Part shown: positions 36,054 through 43,780 of the stretch, piece after piece | How the letters are laid out: each line of letters starts with the position of its first letter | Numbering within the stretch: position 1 is the stretch's first letter | Origin: Planomonospora sp. ID82291 | GTDB taxonomy: Bacteria; Actinomycetota; Actinomycetes; Streptosporangiales; Streptosporangiaceae | Direction: 5' to 3' | Length of the DNA: 64,000 bases | Assembly: GCF_015711645.1 (NCBI RefSeq) | Contig: NZ_JABTEX010000007.1 | Span: 124,001-188,000, forward strand | The notes under the pieces: generated by a model | Seen by the model: only the letters and a program-made list of their open reading frames with translations | The model's database searches: none | Told to the model about the DNA's origin: nothing | Translations under genes and position numbers: made by a program

Positions 36054-36653
36054 ATGATGCAGAAACCCGATCGCGCCCTTCCTGAGGAAAGTCAGTGGGA
36101 TCTACTTGCCGGACACGGACTGGAATCGTGGTTCAGCTGCCAGTGGGTGGACACGGAAGATGGCAACGAGATCGCCCGGCGGCTGGGCGTCGACCCCCGA
36201 GACGGCACGTTGTGTGATTTTCAGACAGCCATGCAATCATACGAAATCGGCCCGGAGGAACTCATCGTCTGGGTGGGAGAGCACTCGGCCGGCTGGTCGA
36301 CCATCCTCACCATCAGCGGAACGATGCCGCCACATCTGATAGAGGCGCTGAGCGCAGACGGGCAACGCGTACTCGAAGCCTATTATGTGGAAGAGGCCGA
36401 TCCCGGCAAACTGCTATACACTTATGACAGGGAATATCGTGGAGAGATATTCCCTCCTTCCTCCCCTGGGGGATGGATGGAGGTCCCTGAGTTCGAGGCG
36501 CACGCGAGCGGACTGGAGCTCAGCGACGAAATCAGCGACGCTGAAACCTTTGACCGCTACATGTGCATGGTAGGACGAATCACCGGCCGGTTCATCGACC
36601 GCGCATGGTTCGCGTCAACGCGAACCCTGTATCACGTTCCACACGAAGAATGA
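36054..36653 (+). CDS. Probable immunity protein (DUF6461-like)
   Basis: 199 aa; ATG at 36054 or 36057 after AGAGG. An acidic cytoplasmic protein without signal peptide. DLLAGHGLESWFSCQWVDTE, EELIVWVGEHSAGWSTIL, then EALSADGQRVLEAYY and FDRYMCMVGRITGRF resemble DUF6461-type actinobacterial proteins that often follow polymorphic toxin genes. Its place directly after the nuclease module, in the same lower-GC DNA, supports a neutralising role. Family assignment is from memory of motifs and is tentative. Confidence 0.6.
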   Translation: MMQKPDRALPEESQWDLLAGHGLESWFSCQWVDTEDGNEIARRLGVDPRDGTLCDFQTAMQSYEIGPEELIVWVGEHSAGWSTILTISGTMPPHLIEALSADGQRVLEAYYVEEADPGKLLYTYDREYRGEIFPPSSPGGWMEVPEFEAHASGLELSDEISDAETFDRYMCMVGRITGRFIDRAWFASTRTLYHVPHEE

Positions 36654-36789
36654 CGTCGATGAACGCATGAGGCTTTTTCATCCTGATGGCCCAGGTCACG
36701 GCGGACCTGCAGAAGGCGGTAGCGGATGAGACGAGGATCCCGGTAAGACAGCAGTCGACCAAGATTCGATGCCCCAACCGGGAGCCTCG

Positions 36790-37519
36790 TTGCTGTCATA
36801 CCGTGCCGCGATTCCGCTGTCCAACCGTACCCTTGTCCGCCTGGCCGGCTTGATCCGCGCCCACCGCGCGCAACGACGCTCCCGATGGCGCCCCCTCGGC
36901 CCCGGGTAACAAGCCCTCCTGGTCTTGGCCCACCTGCGCAACGGCGACGCCTACGCCCGCCTGAGCAGCGGGTTCGCCATCGGCACCACCACCTGGCGCT
37001 ACGTACGCGAGGCGATCGACCTGGTCGCCGCCCTGGCCGACGACGTTCACACCGCCGCAAGGTCTCCCGCCTGGCCTACGTCGTCGGCGACGGCACGCTC
37101 CTGCCGATAACCGGCTGGCCGACGACAGGCCGTACTACTCCGGGAAACACCACCGGCACGGAGCCAACGCTCAGTTCCTCGCCGATCCGGCCGACCGCCT
37201 GGTGTGGGTCTCGCCCGCGCTGCCCGGGGCGGTGCACGATCTGACCGCCGTCCGGCGGACCGGCCTGGTCGATGCCCTCACCGGCGCTGGCGTCCGGGTC
37301 CTTGCCGATCGGGGGTACCAGGGTGCGGATGGCATGATCCGGACCCTGTTCAGGCGCCACCGGCACCGGCCGCGCCTGTCGCGCAACCAGAAGTCCGTCA
37401 ACCGCTCCCACGGCCGTGTCCGCGTGACCGGAGAACTCGCCGCCACGACCCTGAAGACGTGGAAGGTGCCGGTCCGGCTGCGCTGCTGCCCACCACGCCG
37501 CGCCACCGCGATCGCCCAG
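36790..37519 (+). pseudogene. Decayed IS5-family (IS112-like) transposase
   Basis: Fragments in three frames reconstruct one transposase: LSYRAAIPLSNRTLVRLAGL and WRPLGPG, an in-frame TAA at 36907, ALLVLAHLRNGDAYARLSSG and WRYVREAIDLVAALA, a frameshift near 37060, LAYVVGDGTLLPI, a second shift near 37120, then RPYYSGKHHRHGANAQFLAD, HDLTAVRRTGLV, VLADRGYQGADG (catalytic Asp) and the C-terminal Arg-rich part. DDE_Tnp_4-type. Inactive. No clean terminal repeats were identified. Confidence 0.8.
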
Positions 37520-37793
37520 GTCCGATACTTCGAAGACGACGGCGCGCACGTCGTCGGGCCGGTGTGGGAGCGGGCGCGGTGCAGCCCGGGGGGGGGGGGG
37601 GGGGCATCGTGGGGGCGTTGCGGGCGCTGGAGCGTGAGGAGCTGCTGTGGCGGCGCGGGGACGCGTGGCAGGCCGTGTCCTGAGCAGGTGACCGTCCTCG
37701 TTCGCGGCCCGCTCTCCCAGGTCGTGCCGTCCCGGTCATGGTCCGCTCCGGCCGCCGTGTCCGGGCCGAGGCGAGGCCCGGACACGGGCGCGG
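37520..37793. other. Unassigned remnant DNA with a 17-G run
   Basis: After the transposase remnant, 37520-37683 keeps coding-like bias but no complete gene: RYFEDDGAHVVGPVWERARC before and GIVGALRALEREELLWRRGD after an uninterrupted run of 17 G (37588-37604). The rest up to the response regulator stop holds nothing recognisable. Confidence 0.5.
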
Positions 37794-38513
37794 TCAGCGG
37801 CGGACCGAGAGGGTGTCCTTGCCGTTCTGGTGCTGGGCCGGGGGGCGGTAGCGGTAGCCGACGCCGCGGACCGCCTCGATGGGCGAGGCGGAGGTGTCGG
37901 GGTTGAGGCGGCGGCGCAGGCGCAGGATGGCGAACTTCACCCGCTCCGGGCTGAGCCCCGTGGGGTCGTCCCACACCAGGGAGAGCAACTGGGAGGAGCT
38001 CAGGACGTTGCCGGCGTGCCGTACGAGGGTGTTGAGCAGACGGAACTCGGTCGGGGTCAGGTGGATCTCCTGGCTCTCGACGAAGACCGTCCGGGTCGCC
38101 GGCTCCACCCGGATGAGCCCGTCGTCGTAGACGTCCTCGGCCCAGGAGGCCGTTCCGGCGCGGCGCAGCAGCGCCTCGACCCGGGCGGTGAGCTCGGCCC
38201 GGGAGAACGGCTTGACGAGGTAGTCGTCGGCCCCGGCGCGCAGGCCGCGCACCTTCTCCCGCTCCTGGCCCCGGCCGGTGAGGATCAGGATCGGCAGGTC
38301 GCTGATGTCCCGGACCCGCTCCAGGACCTGCCAGCCGTCCATGACGGGCAGGCCGATGTCGAGGATCAGGGCGTCCGGCTTGTGCTGGTGCAGCAGGCGC
38401 AGGCCGCTGCGGCCGTCCGTCGCGGGGATGACCTCGTGTCCGCCGTGGCCCAGGAGCACCTGGATGGCGGAGAGCGTGTCGGAGTCGTCCTCGACGACCA
38501 GGAGGCGGCTCAT
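37794..38513 (-). CDS. OmpR/PhoB-family response regulator
   Basis: 239 aa. Receiver with LVVEDDSDTLSAI, phospho-acceptor Asp in LILDIGLPVMDG, Thr in LILTGRG and Lys in YLVKPFSRAE; then a winged-helix Trans_reg_C domain (LTPTEFRLLNTLVRHAGNVL, RVKFAILRLRRRL, VRGVGYRYRPP). Binds DNA when phosphorylated. ATG at 38513 overlaps the kinase gene stop. The tail after GYRYRPP is a short Gln/Asn extension. Confidence 0.93.
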   Translation of the reverse strand: MSRLLVVEDDSDTLSAIQVLLGHGGHEVIPATDGRSGLRLLHQHKPDALILDIGLPVMDGWQVLERVRDISDLPILILTGRGQEREKVRGLRAGADDYLVKPFSRAELTARVEALLRRAGTASWAEDVYDDGLIRVEPATRTVFVESQEIHLTPTEFRLLNTLVRHAGNVLSSSQLLSLVWDDPTGLSPERVKFAILRLRRRLNPDTSASPIEAVRGVGYRYRPPAQHQNGKDTLSVRR

Positions 38514-39613
38514 CGCTGCTCCCTCCGGTCGCGGACGGGTTCCCAGGGAAGGTCCACGCGCACCTCCGACCGTCGCGTCCCGTTCTCGATGAGCTGCAGC
38601 GTGCCGCCGTGCATGCCGACGATCGCGCGGGCCATGCCGAGCCGCGGCCACGCCTTCTCCCCCGCCGGGTCCTCGCCCCGGCCGGCCTGGTCGGTGAGGC
38701 TGGTCTCGCCGTCGGCGGCGACGCAGCCGATCTCCACCCGCCACCCGTCGACCGTGGGCCGGAGCTCGACCTCGACGGCGTCGCCGGGGCCGGCCCGGGT
38801 GATCGCCGCGGTCAGCAGGATGTCGAGCATGCGGCGGACCCGGACGGTGTTGCAGCTCAGCGCCGGGCCCGGCCGGGCGTGGTAGCGCAGGGAGACGCCG
38901 GCGTGCAGGGCTCCGGGGCGGAACTGGGCGACGATGTCGCGGACCATCTCCATCGGATCGACCCGCTCCGGCCGCAGCTCCGGTTCGGTCGTGGCGGGGT
39001 CGGCCAGCAGCGGCAGGTCGTTGAGGAGCTCCGACAGCCGCAGTGCGTTGCGCTCGATGACCTTGACGAACTCGCTCTGGTCGCCGGTGAGCGGGCCGGT
39101 CTCGGGGTCGGCCAGCAGGCCCGCGTAGGCGAGGATCGGCGTGATCGGCGTGGCCAGGTCGTGGACGACGGTGGAGATGAACTCCGTCTTGGCCGCGGCG
39201 AGCGTCGCGGCGTCGGAGGGGCCGCCGGAGCGGATCTCGGATTCCCGGCGCCCGGAGGCGTCCAGGGCGGCGGCCAGGCAGGAGAGCGCCTCGGGGACGC
39301 CGTGGCCGTCGAACCCCGCCGCCAGCGTCACGGCGAGCATCCGGCCGGGCCCCGCGGGCCACAGGCGCTCCCCGTTCGCGGGCGGGGTGGCGTCGGCCGC
39401 CCGCAGCTCGGCGCCCAGCACCCCGGGCACGCTCCGGAGCCCGGCGAGCAGCGCGGTGTCCGCGTTCACCCCGCCGGGGTCGTCGGACCCGCGCAGTTGC
39501 TCGTCGAGGAGACCGAGGATCGCCCGAGTGGTGTCCACCGCGTTCACGGCGTCGGACGCGTCGTCCGGCGGGTGTGAAGCGGCCTGGTCGAGACGACCAC
39601 CGCTGTTCAGCAT
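38510..39613 (-). CDS. Sensor histidine kinase with atypical ATPase domain
   Basis: 367 aa from the ATG at 39613; an in-frame start near 39658 would add 15 residues. No membrane helix. A GAF-like N-terminal region (about 30-120) leads to HisKA with FISTVVHDLATPITP (His151). In the ATPase region the expected N box reads LLTAAITRAG with no Asn, and no DxGxG box is visible; only GMARAIVGMHGGTL resembles the G2 end. Autokinase activity is therefore doubtful. Overlaps the response regulator gene. Confidence 0.85.
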   Translation of the reverse strand: MLNSGGRLDQAASHPPDDASDAVNAVDTTRAILGLLDEQLRGSDDPGGVNADTALLAGLRSVPGVLGAELRAADATPPANGERLWPAGPGRMLAVTLAAGFDGHGVPEALSCLAAALDASGRRESEIRSGGPSDAATLAAAKTEFISTVVHDLATPITPILAYAGLLADPETGPLTGDQSEFVKVIERNALRLSELLNDLPLLADPATTEPELRPERVDPMEMVRDIVAQFRPGALHAGVSLRYHARPGPALSCNTVRVRRMLDILLTAAITRAGPGDAVEVELRPTVDGWRVEIGCVAADGETSLTDQAGRGEDPAGEKAWPRLGMARAIVGMHGGTLQLIENGTRRSEVRVDLPWEPVRDRREQR

Positions 39614-39744
39614 GCTGCCCCCCACATGTCCCCCCTCGGCAGTCGGGCCCTCCCCCAAGGACCCCGGGACTCGTCACTAATAGCAATTCATCCCAAACAG
39701 AACGTTATCAACCCTGCCCGGCTGGTCGCGACCGAGGTTTGACC

Positions 39745-39922
39745 GGTGCGGGAGGGACGGCGGTCCGATCGGTGTGCGGGAGGGGCGGCGGTCCGATCGG
39801 TGTGCGGGAGGGGCGGCGGTCCGATCGGTGTGCGGGAGGGGCGGCGGTCCGATCGGTGTGCGGGAGGGGCGGCGGCCTGATCGGTGCGGGAGGGGCGGCG
39901 GCCTGATCGGTGCGGGAGGGGC
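39745..39922. repeat. 26/28-bp intergenic tandem repeat
   Basis: Unit ggtgtgcgggaggggcggcg + gtccgatc (28 bp) in three near-perfect copies (39771-39854) plus a variant (39855-39882), with 26-bp versions at each side (39745-39770, 39883-39908) and a partial copy to 39922. It occupies most of the 386-base stretch between the divergent kinase and the glucosaminidase gene. Nothing else was found there apart from the kinase upstream region. Confidence 0.92.
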
Positions 39923-39999
39923 CGTCCCGCGCCGACGGCAACGGATCTGCACCCGGCGCGCACCCGAAGGCGCAGCCCGCGCCGCCGATCGTCGGTGCC

Positions 40000-41145
40000 A
40001 TGTGGGAGCCGACCTCGCGACACGGGCTGAGCCGAGTGCTCATCACCAGTGCCGTGGCACTGTCATGCCTGGTCACGGGGTTCGGAGTGCTCGGCGGAAC
40101 CGCCTACGCCGCCCCCTCGGGGCTGCCGCCGACGCCGGTCAGGCCCGCCGTGACCGAGATCGGCCCCCTCTCCTCCCCCGCAACCGCCCCGGGCGGCGCC
40201 GTCACCCCCCCGCCCCCCGAGGCCACCCCCTCGCCCTCTGCGGCATCCCCCGCCGCAGAGGGCGCCCCGCCCGCAGGCACGCTCATGGTCGAGGCGCGCA
40301 CCGCCGGCGGCGCGCTCGCCGTACGGAGCGAGCCCTCCTCCGCCGCCGCCACGCTGCGCGGCATCGGGGACGGCGCCCGCTTCCCCGTCGAGTGCCGCGT
40401 CTCCGGCGAGTGGACCCGCGGCACGGTCAGGACCACCGGCTCCTGGCTGCGCGTGGACGGGGGCGGCTACGTCCCCGACGCCCACGTCGTGCGCCCCGCG
40501 CCGGTCGGACGGTGCGCGCCGCCGCCCGCCGCCGGGATCCCCGCACCGGTCGCGGCGGGCGCCGCGGCTCCCGTCCCGGCCGTGTTCCCGGCCGCGGCCC
40601 CGGTCCCCTCGCCCGCCCCCGCCCCCGCTCCCGTGGCCCCCGCCGCGGGCGCCGCGCCCGCCACCGCCGTCGTCCCCGGCACCCGGGCGGAGTTCATCCG
40701 CCAGGTCGGTCCCGCCGCCCGGCAGAGCATGCGGGCGACGGGCGTGCCCGCCTCGGTGACCCTGGCCCAGGCGATCCTGGAGTCGGGCTGGGGGCGCAGC
40801 ACGCTGTCGACCCGGGACCGCAACTACTTCGGCATCAAGTGCTCCGGCGGCCCGGCCGGCCGCGCGGCGGGCTGCCGCGACTACCCGACCACCGAGTGCG
40901 GCTCCGGCGGCTGCGGGAAGACCACCGCGTCCTTCCGGACGTACCGCACCGCGGCGGACTCGTTCGCCGACCACGGGGACTTCCTCGCCTCCAACCGCCG
41001 CTACCGGGCCGCGTTCGCCCACACCGGGGACCCCGACCGGTTCGCCCAGGAGATCGCGAAGGCCGGATACGCCACCGACCCGGCCTACCCCGGCAAGCTG
41101 ACCGCCCTCATGCGCACCCACGGCCTGTACGGCTATGACCGCTGA
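40000..41145 (+). CDS. Secreted glucosaminidase-domain cell-wall hydrolase
   Basis: 381 aa from the ATG at 40000, which puts a signal peptide at residues about 10-37 (VLITSAVALSCLVTGFGVLG, then AYAAPS). A Pro/Ala linker, an SH3-like segment (LAVRSEPSSAAATLRGIGDG; GSWLRVDGGGYVPDAHV), a second Pro/Ala linker, then an FlgJ-type glucosaminidase domain: SVTLAQAILESGWG with the catalytic Glu, RNYFGIKC, CRDYPT and FRTYRTAADSFADH. Cleaves peptidoglycan glycan strands. FlgJ-like enzymes help flagellar assembly in other bacteria; that role here is only a possibility. Ends inside the next gene. Confidence 0.88.
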   Translation: MWEPTSRHGLSRVLITSAVALSCLVTGFGVLGGTAYAAPSGLPPTPVRPAVTEIGPLSSPATAPGGAVTPPPPEATPSPSAASPAAEGAPPAGTLMVEARTAGGALAVRSEPSSAAATLRGIGDGARFPVECRVSGEWTRGTVRTTGSWLRVDGGGYVPDAHVVRPAPVGRCAPPPAAGIPAPVAAGAAAPVPAVFPAAAPVPSPAPAPAPVAPAAGAAPATAVVPGTRAEFIRQVGPAARQSMRATGVPASVTLAQAILESGWGRSTLSTRDRNYFGIKCSGGPAGRAAGCRDYPTTECGSGGCGKTTASFRTYRTAADSFADHGDFLASNRRYRAAFAHTGDPDRFAQEIAKAGYATDPAYPGKLTALMRTHGLYGYDR

Positions 41146-43555
41146 CCGGCGGCCCCGCTGGCCGATCTTCCTCGCGGGCGGCCTGCTGGTGAGCGTCGCG
41201 GGGCCGCTGCTGCCCGGCGAGGGCGCCGACATCGCCGTCCGATCGGTCGTGTCGGTCGCCGCGGTGATCGCGATGATCGCCGGGACGCGCCTGCACCGTC
41301 CGGCCGCTCCGGCGGCGTGGCGGCTGCTGATCGCGGGCCTGGCCGCCTGGGTGGGCGCGGACCTGCTGTGGACCGGCTGGTTCCTGACGGCCGGCGGGGA
41401 CGGCCACCCGGTCCCCTTCTGGCTGGAGGCGGCCTACCTGCCGGCGTATCCGCTGCTCTTCGCCGGGCTGGGCCGCCTGCCGGGCAACGCGATCCGCTCC
41501 AGGAACGTCGGCGTGACGCTCGACGCCATGGTCATCCTGCTGGGAGCGGCCTTCGTGTACTGGACGGTCTCCTTCAACCCCTACGGGAACCTCCAGGCGA
41601 TGTCGGGCCACGCGCTCCTCATGGCGGCGGCCTATCCCGTCGCGGGCCTGTTCCCGCAGTTCATGGCGGTCCGGCTCTGGTTCACCCACGGCCTGCGCAA
41701 CCGGTCCTACGCGATGCTCGTCCTGGGCGTGCTCGGGCTGTACGTCAACGACGTGCTGTACTTCCTGGACATCCAGATCGGCGAGGGCTGGAGCTACGGC
41801 CTCCTGGCGAACGCGGGCTGGCTGCTCTGGTTCGTCCTCATGGGCACGGCCGCGCTGCACCCGTCGATGGCCGACGCCCGTTCGACCGCCTCCGACGGCC
41901 ACCTCACCGTGGCGCGGGGCGTCGCCTTCCTGGTGATGGCCTGCGCCGGGCCGGTCTCCCTCATCATCACCATCCCGGCCGGCACGCCGGTGGACCCCCT
42001 CGACTTCACGGCTCCGATGATCATGTTCATCGGCCTGATGGGGTTCCTGACCATCCGGCTGATCACCAACGCCGGCGCGGCGCACCGGCGCGCGCTGCTC
42101 CTGGACGAGCAGGCCGCGGAGCTGCAGCGCGCGCTGGCGGAGCAGAGCGCGCTGCAGGAGCTGGTCAGCCACCGGGCGATGCACGACCCGCTGACGGGGC
42201 TGGCCAACCGGGCGCTGTTCAACGACCGGCTGGAGCAGGCCACGGTCCGGCGCTCGCCGGCGGCCCGGCACGCGTTGCTCCTGCTGGACCTGGACGGGTT
42301 CAAGCACGTCAACGACGGCTACGGCCATCCGGTCGGCGACCAGCTGCTGATCCAGGCCGGACGGCGCCTGCGGGAGATCGTGCGGGAGGCCGACACGCTG
42401 GCGCGGTTCGGCGGCGACGAGTTCGCGGTCCTGCTGGAGGACGTCACCGCCGAGGAGGCGGGCGAGATCGCCGGGCGCGTCGTCGACGTCATCGCCGAGG
42501 CCTTCACCGTCGGCGGGTACGCCCTGCACGTGACCACCAGCGTCGGCCTGTACATGATCGCCGAATCGGTCCCGGCCGGCGACGTGCTGCGCGACGCCGA
42601 CCTGGCGCTGTACGCGGCCAAGGCGGCGGGCAAGAACCAGATCAGCGTGTTCCACCCCGGGCTGCGCGTGGAGCGGCTCGACCAGGCCCGCATCGCCGAA
42701 GGACTGCGCCGGGCGCTCGAACACGACGCCTTCTCCGTCGACTACCAGCCGGTCGTGGACCTGCGGACCGGCGCGGTGCACGCCGTGGAGGCGCTGCTGC
42801 GCTGGTCGGCCTCCGAGGGGGTCGTGCCGCCGGACGCGTTCATCCCGACGGCCGAGGAGACCGGCCTGATCGTGCCGATCGGGGCGCGGGTGCTCCGCCG
42901 CGCCTGCTTCGACGCCCGCCGCTGGCACGAGCGGTACGGCATCGCCGTCACCGTCAACGTCTCGGCGGTCCAGCTGCGCCGACCGGACTTCGTCGCCACG
43001 GTGCTGGACGCCCTGGCCGACAGCGGCCTGCCCGGTGAGGCGCTCATCCTGGAGATCACCGAGACGGCCCTGCTGGACACCGGGATGCAGCGCAGCGACC
43101 AGGCCATCGAGTACCTGTTCGCGCTGCGCGGCCACGGCGTGCGGGTCGCCATCGACGACTTCGGCACCGGCTACTCCTCCCTCGCGTACCTGCACCGCCT
43201 CCCGGTCGACGTGGTCAAGATCGACGGCGCCTTCACCACGCTCACCTCCGGCACCGACGTCGCCTCCCGCCAGCGGCACGCCTTCACCCGGGCGATCCTC
43301 GGCCTCTGCGAGAGCCTGGACCTGCCCGCCGTGGCCGAGAAGGTGGAGACCGCCGAGCAGGAGGAGTTCCTGCGCGGCATGCGCTGCCCGCTGGGCCAGG
43401 GCTACCTGTTCAGCAAGCCCGTGCCCCCCGCCACGCTGGACCGGTTCCTGGCCGGCGGCACCGGGGCGGGGGCCGGGGCCGCCGGGAGCGCCGGGACCGC
43501 GGAGGGGCCCGGCGGCTCCGCGGACCCGATCGGCGGTGAGCGCCTGGCCGGCTGA
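41135..43555 (+). CDS. Membrane GGDEF-EAL c-di-GMP protein 1
   Basis: 806 aa; ATG overlaps the hydrolase end by 11 bases. Eight or so membrane helices in residues 5-310, then GGDEF (LTGLANRALFNDRL, LDLDGFKHVNDGYGH, RFGGDEFAVLL) and EAL (VDYQPVVDLRTG, AVEALLRW, FIPTAEETGLIVPIG, VTVNVSAVQLRR, EITETALL, AIDDFGTGYSSL, VDVVKIDGAF, AVAEKVET). Both active-site signatures are intact, so it may make and degrade c-di-GMP. A paralogue follows immediately; the two share a 219-bp identical block. Confidence 0.95.
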   Translation: MTADRRPRWPIFLAGGLLVSVAGPLLPGEGADIAVRSVVSVAAVIAMIAGTRLHRPAAPAAWRLLIAGLAAWVGADLLWTGWFLTAGGDGHPVPFWLEAAYLPAYPLLFAGLGRLPGNAIRSRNVGVTLDAMVILLGAAFVYWTVSFNPYGNLQAMSGHALLMAAAYPVAGLFPQFMAVRLWFTHGLRNRSYAMLVLGVLGLYVNDVLYFLDIQIGEGWSYGLLANAGWLLWFVLMGTAALHPSMADARSTASDGHLTVARGVAFLVMACAGPVSLIITIPAGTPVDPLDFTAPMIMFIGLMGFLTIRLITNAGAAHRRALLLDEQAAELQRALAEQSALQELVSHRAMHDPLTGLANRALFNDRLEQATVRRSPAARHALLLLDLDGFKHVNDGYGHPVGDQLLIQAGRRLREIVREADTLARFGGDEFAVLLEDVTAEEAGEIAGRVVDVIAEAFTVGGYALHVTTSVGLYMIAESVPAGDVLRDADLALYAAKAAGKNQISVFHPGLRVERLDQARIAEGLRRALEHDAFSVDYQPVVDLRTGAVHAVEALLRWSASEGVVPPDAFIPTAEETGLIVPIGARVLRRACFDARRWHERYGIAVTVNVSAVQLRRPDFVATVLDALADSGLPGEALILEITETALLDTGMQRSDQAIEYLFALRGHGVRVAIDDFGTGYSSLAYLHRLPVDVVKIDGAFTTLTSGTDVASRQRHAFTRAILGLCESLDLPAVAEKVETAEQEEFLRGMRCPLGQGYLFSKPVPPATLDRFLAGGTGAGAGAAGSAGTAEGPGGSADPIGGERLAG

Positions 43556-43647
43556 TCGCCCGCCGTGCCCCGCCCGCCGTGCCCCGTCCGCCCTGCACGC
43601 GACCCGCCGTACGCACCGCCCGCCGTACGACGCGCCCGCCGTACGCA

Positions 43648-43669
43648 CCGCCCGCCGTACGGCGGGCGG
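43648..43669. terminator. 22-bp perfect palindrome in a repeat-rich intergenic region
   Basis: ccgcccgccgt / acggcgggcgg centred at 43658-43659. It ends a run of cgcccgccgtacg-type repeats (from about 43556) between the two GGDEF-EAL genes. A terminator for gene 1 is the simplest reading. Confidence 0.55.
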
Positions 43670-43689
43670 AGGACGGTTCCCGCGCAGGG

Positions 43690-43715
43690 CTCAGATCACC
43701 CCGGCGTCTACCGAT
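43690..43715 (+). promoter_or_regulatory. Sigma-28/WhiG-type promoter of GGDEF-EAL gene 2
   Basis: CTCA (43690-43693), 16 bases, ACCGAT (43710-43715) then GG; 65 bases before the ATG at 43781. Confidence 0.55.
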
Positions 43716-43780
43716 GGGAGGAAGGGCCTCCCCGCACCCGTGACCCCGTCCGCCCCACCGCCGCACGCCAGGAGAAGACG

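Noticed and set aside
39745-39922. Regular repeats considered as a CRISPR array
   Set aside because: Units are contiguous with no spacers and no cas gene is present.
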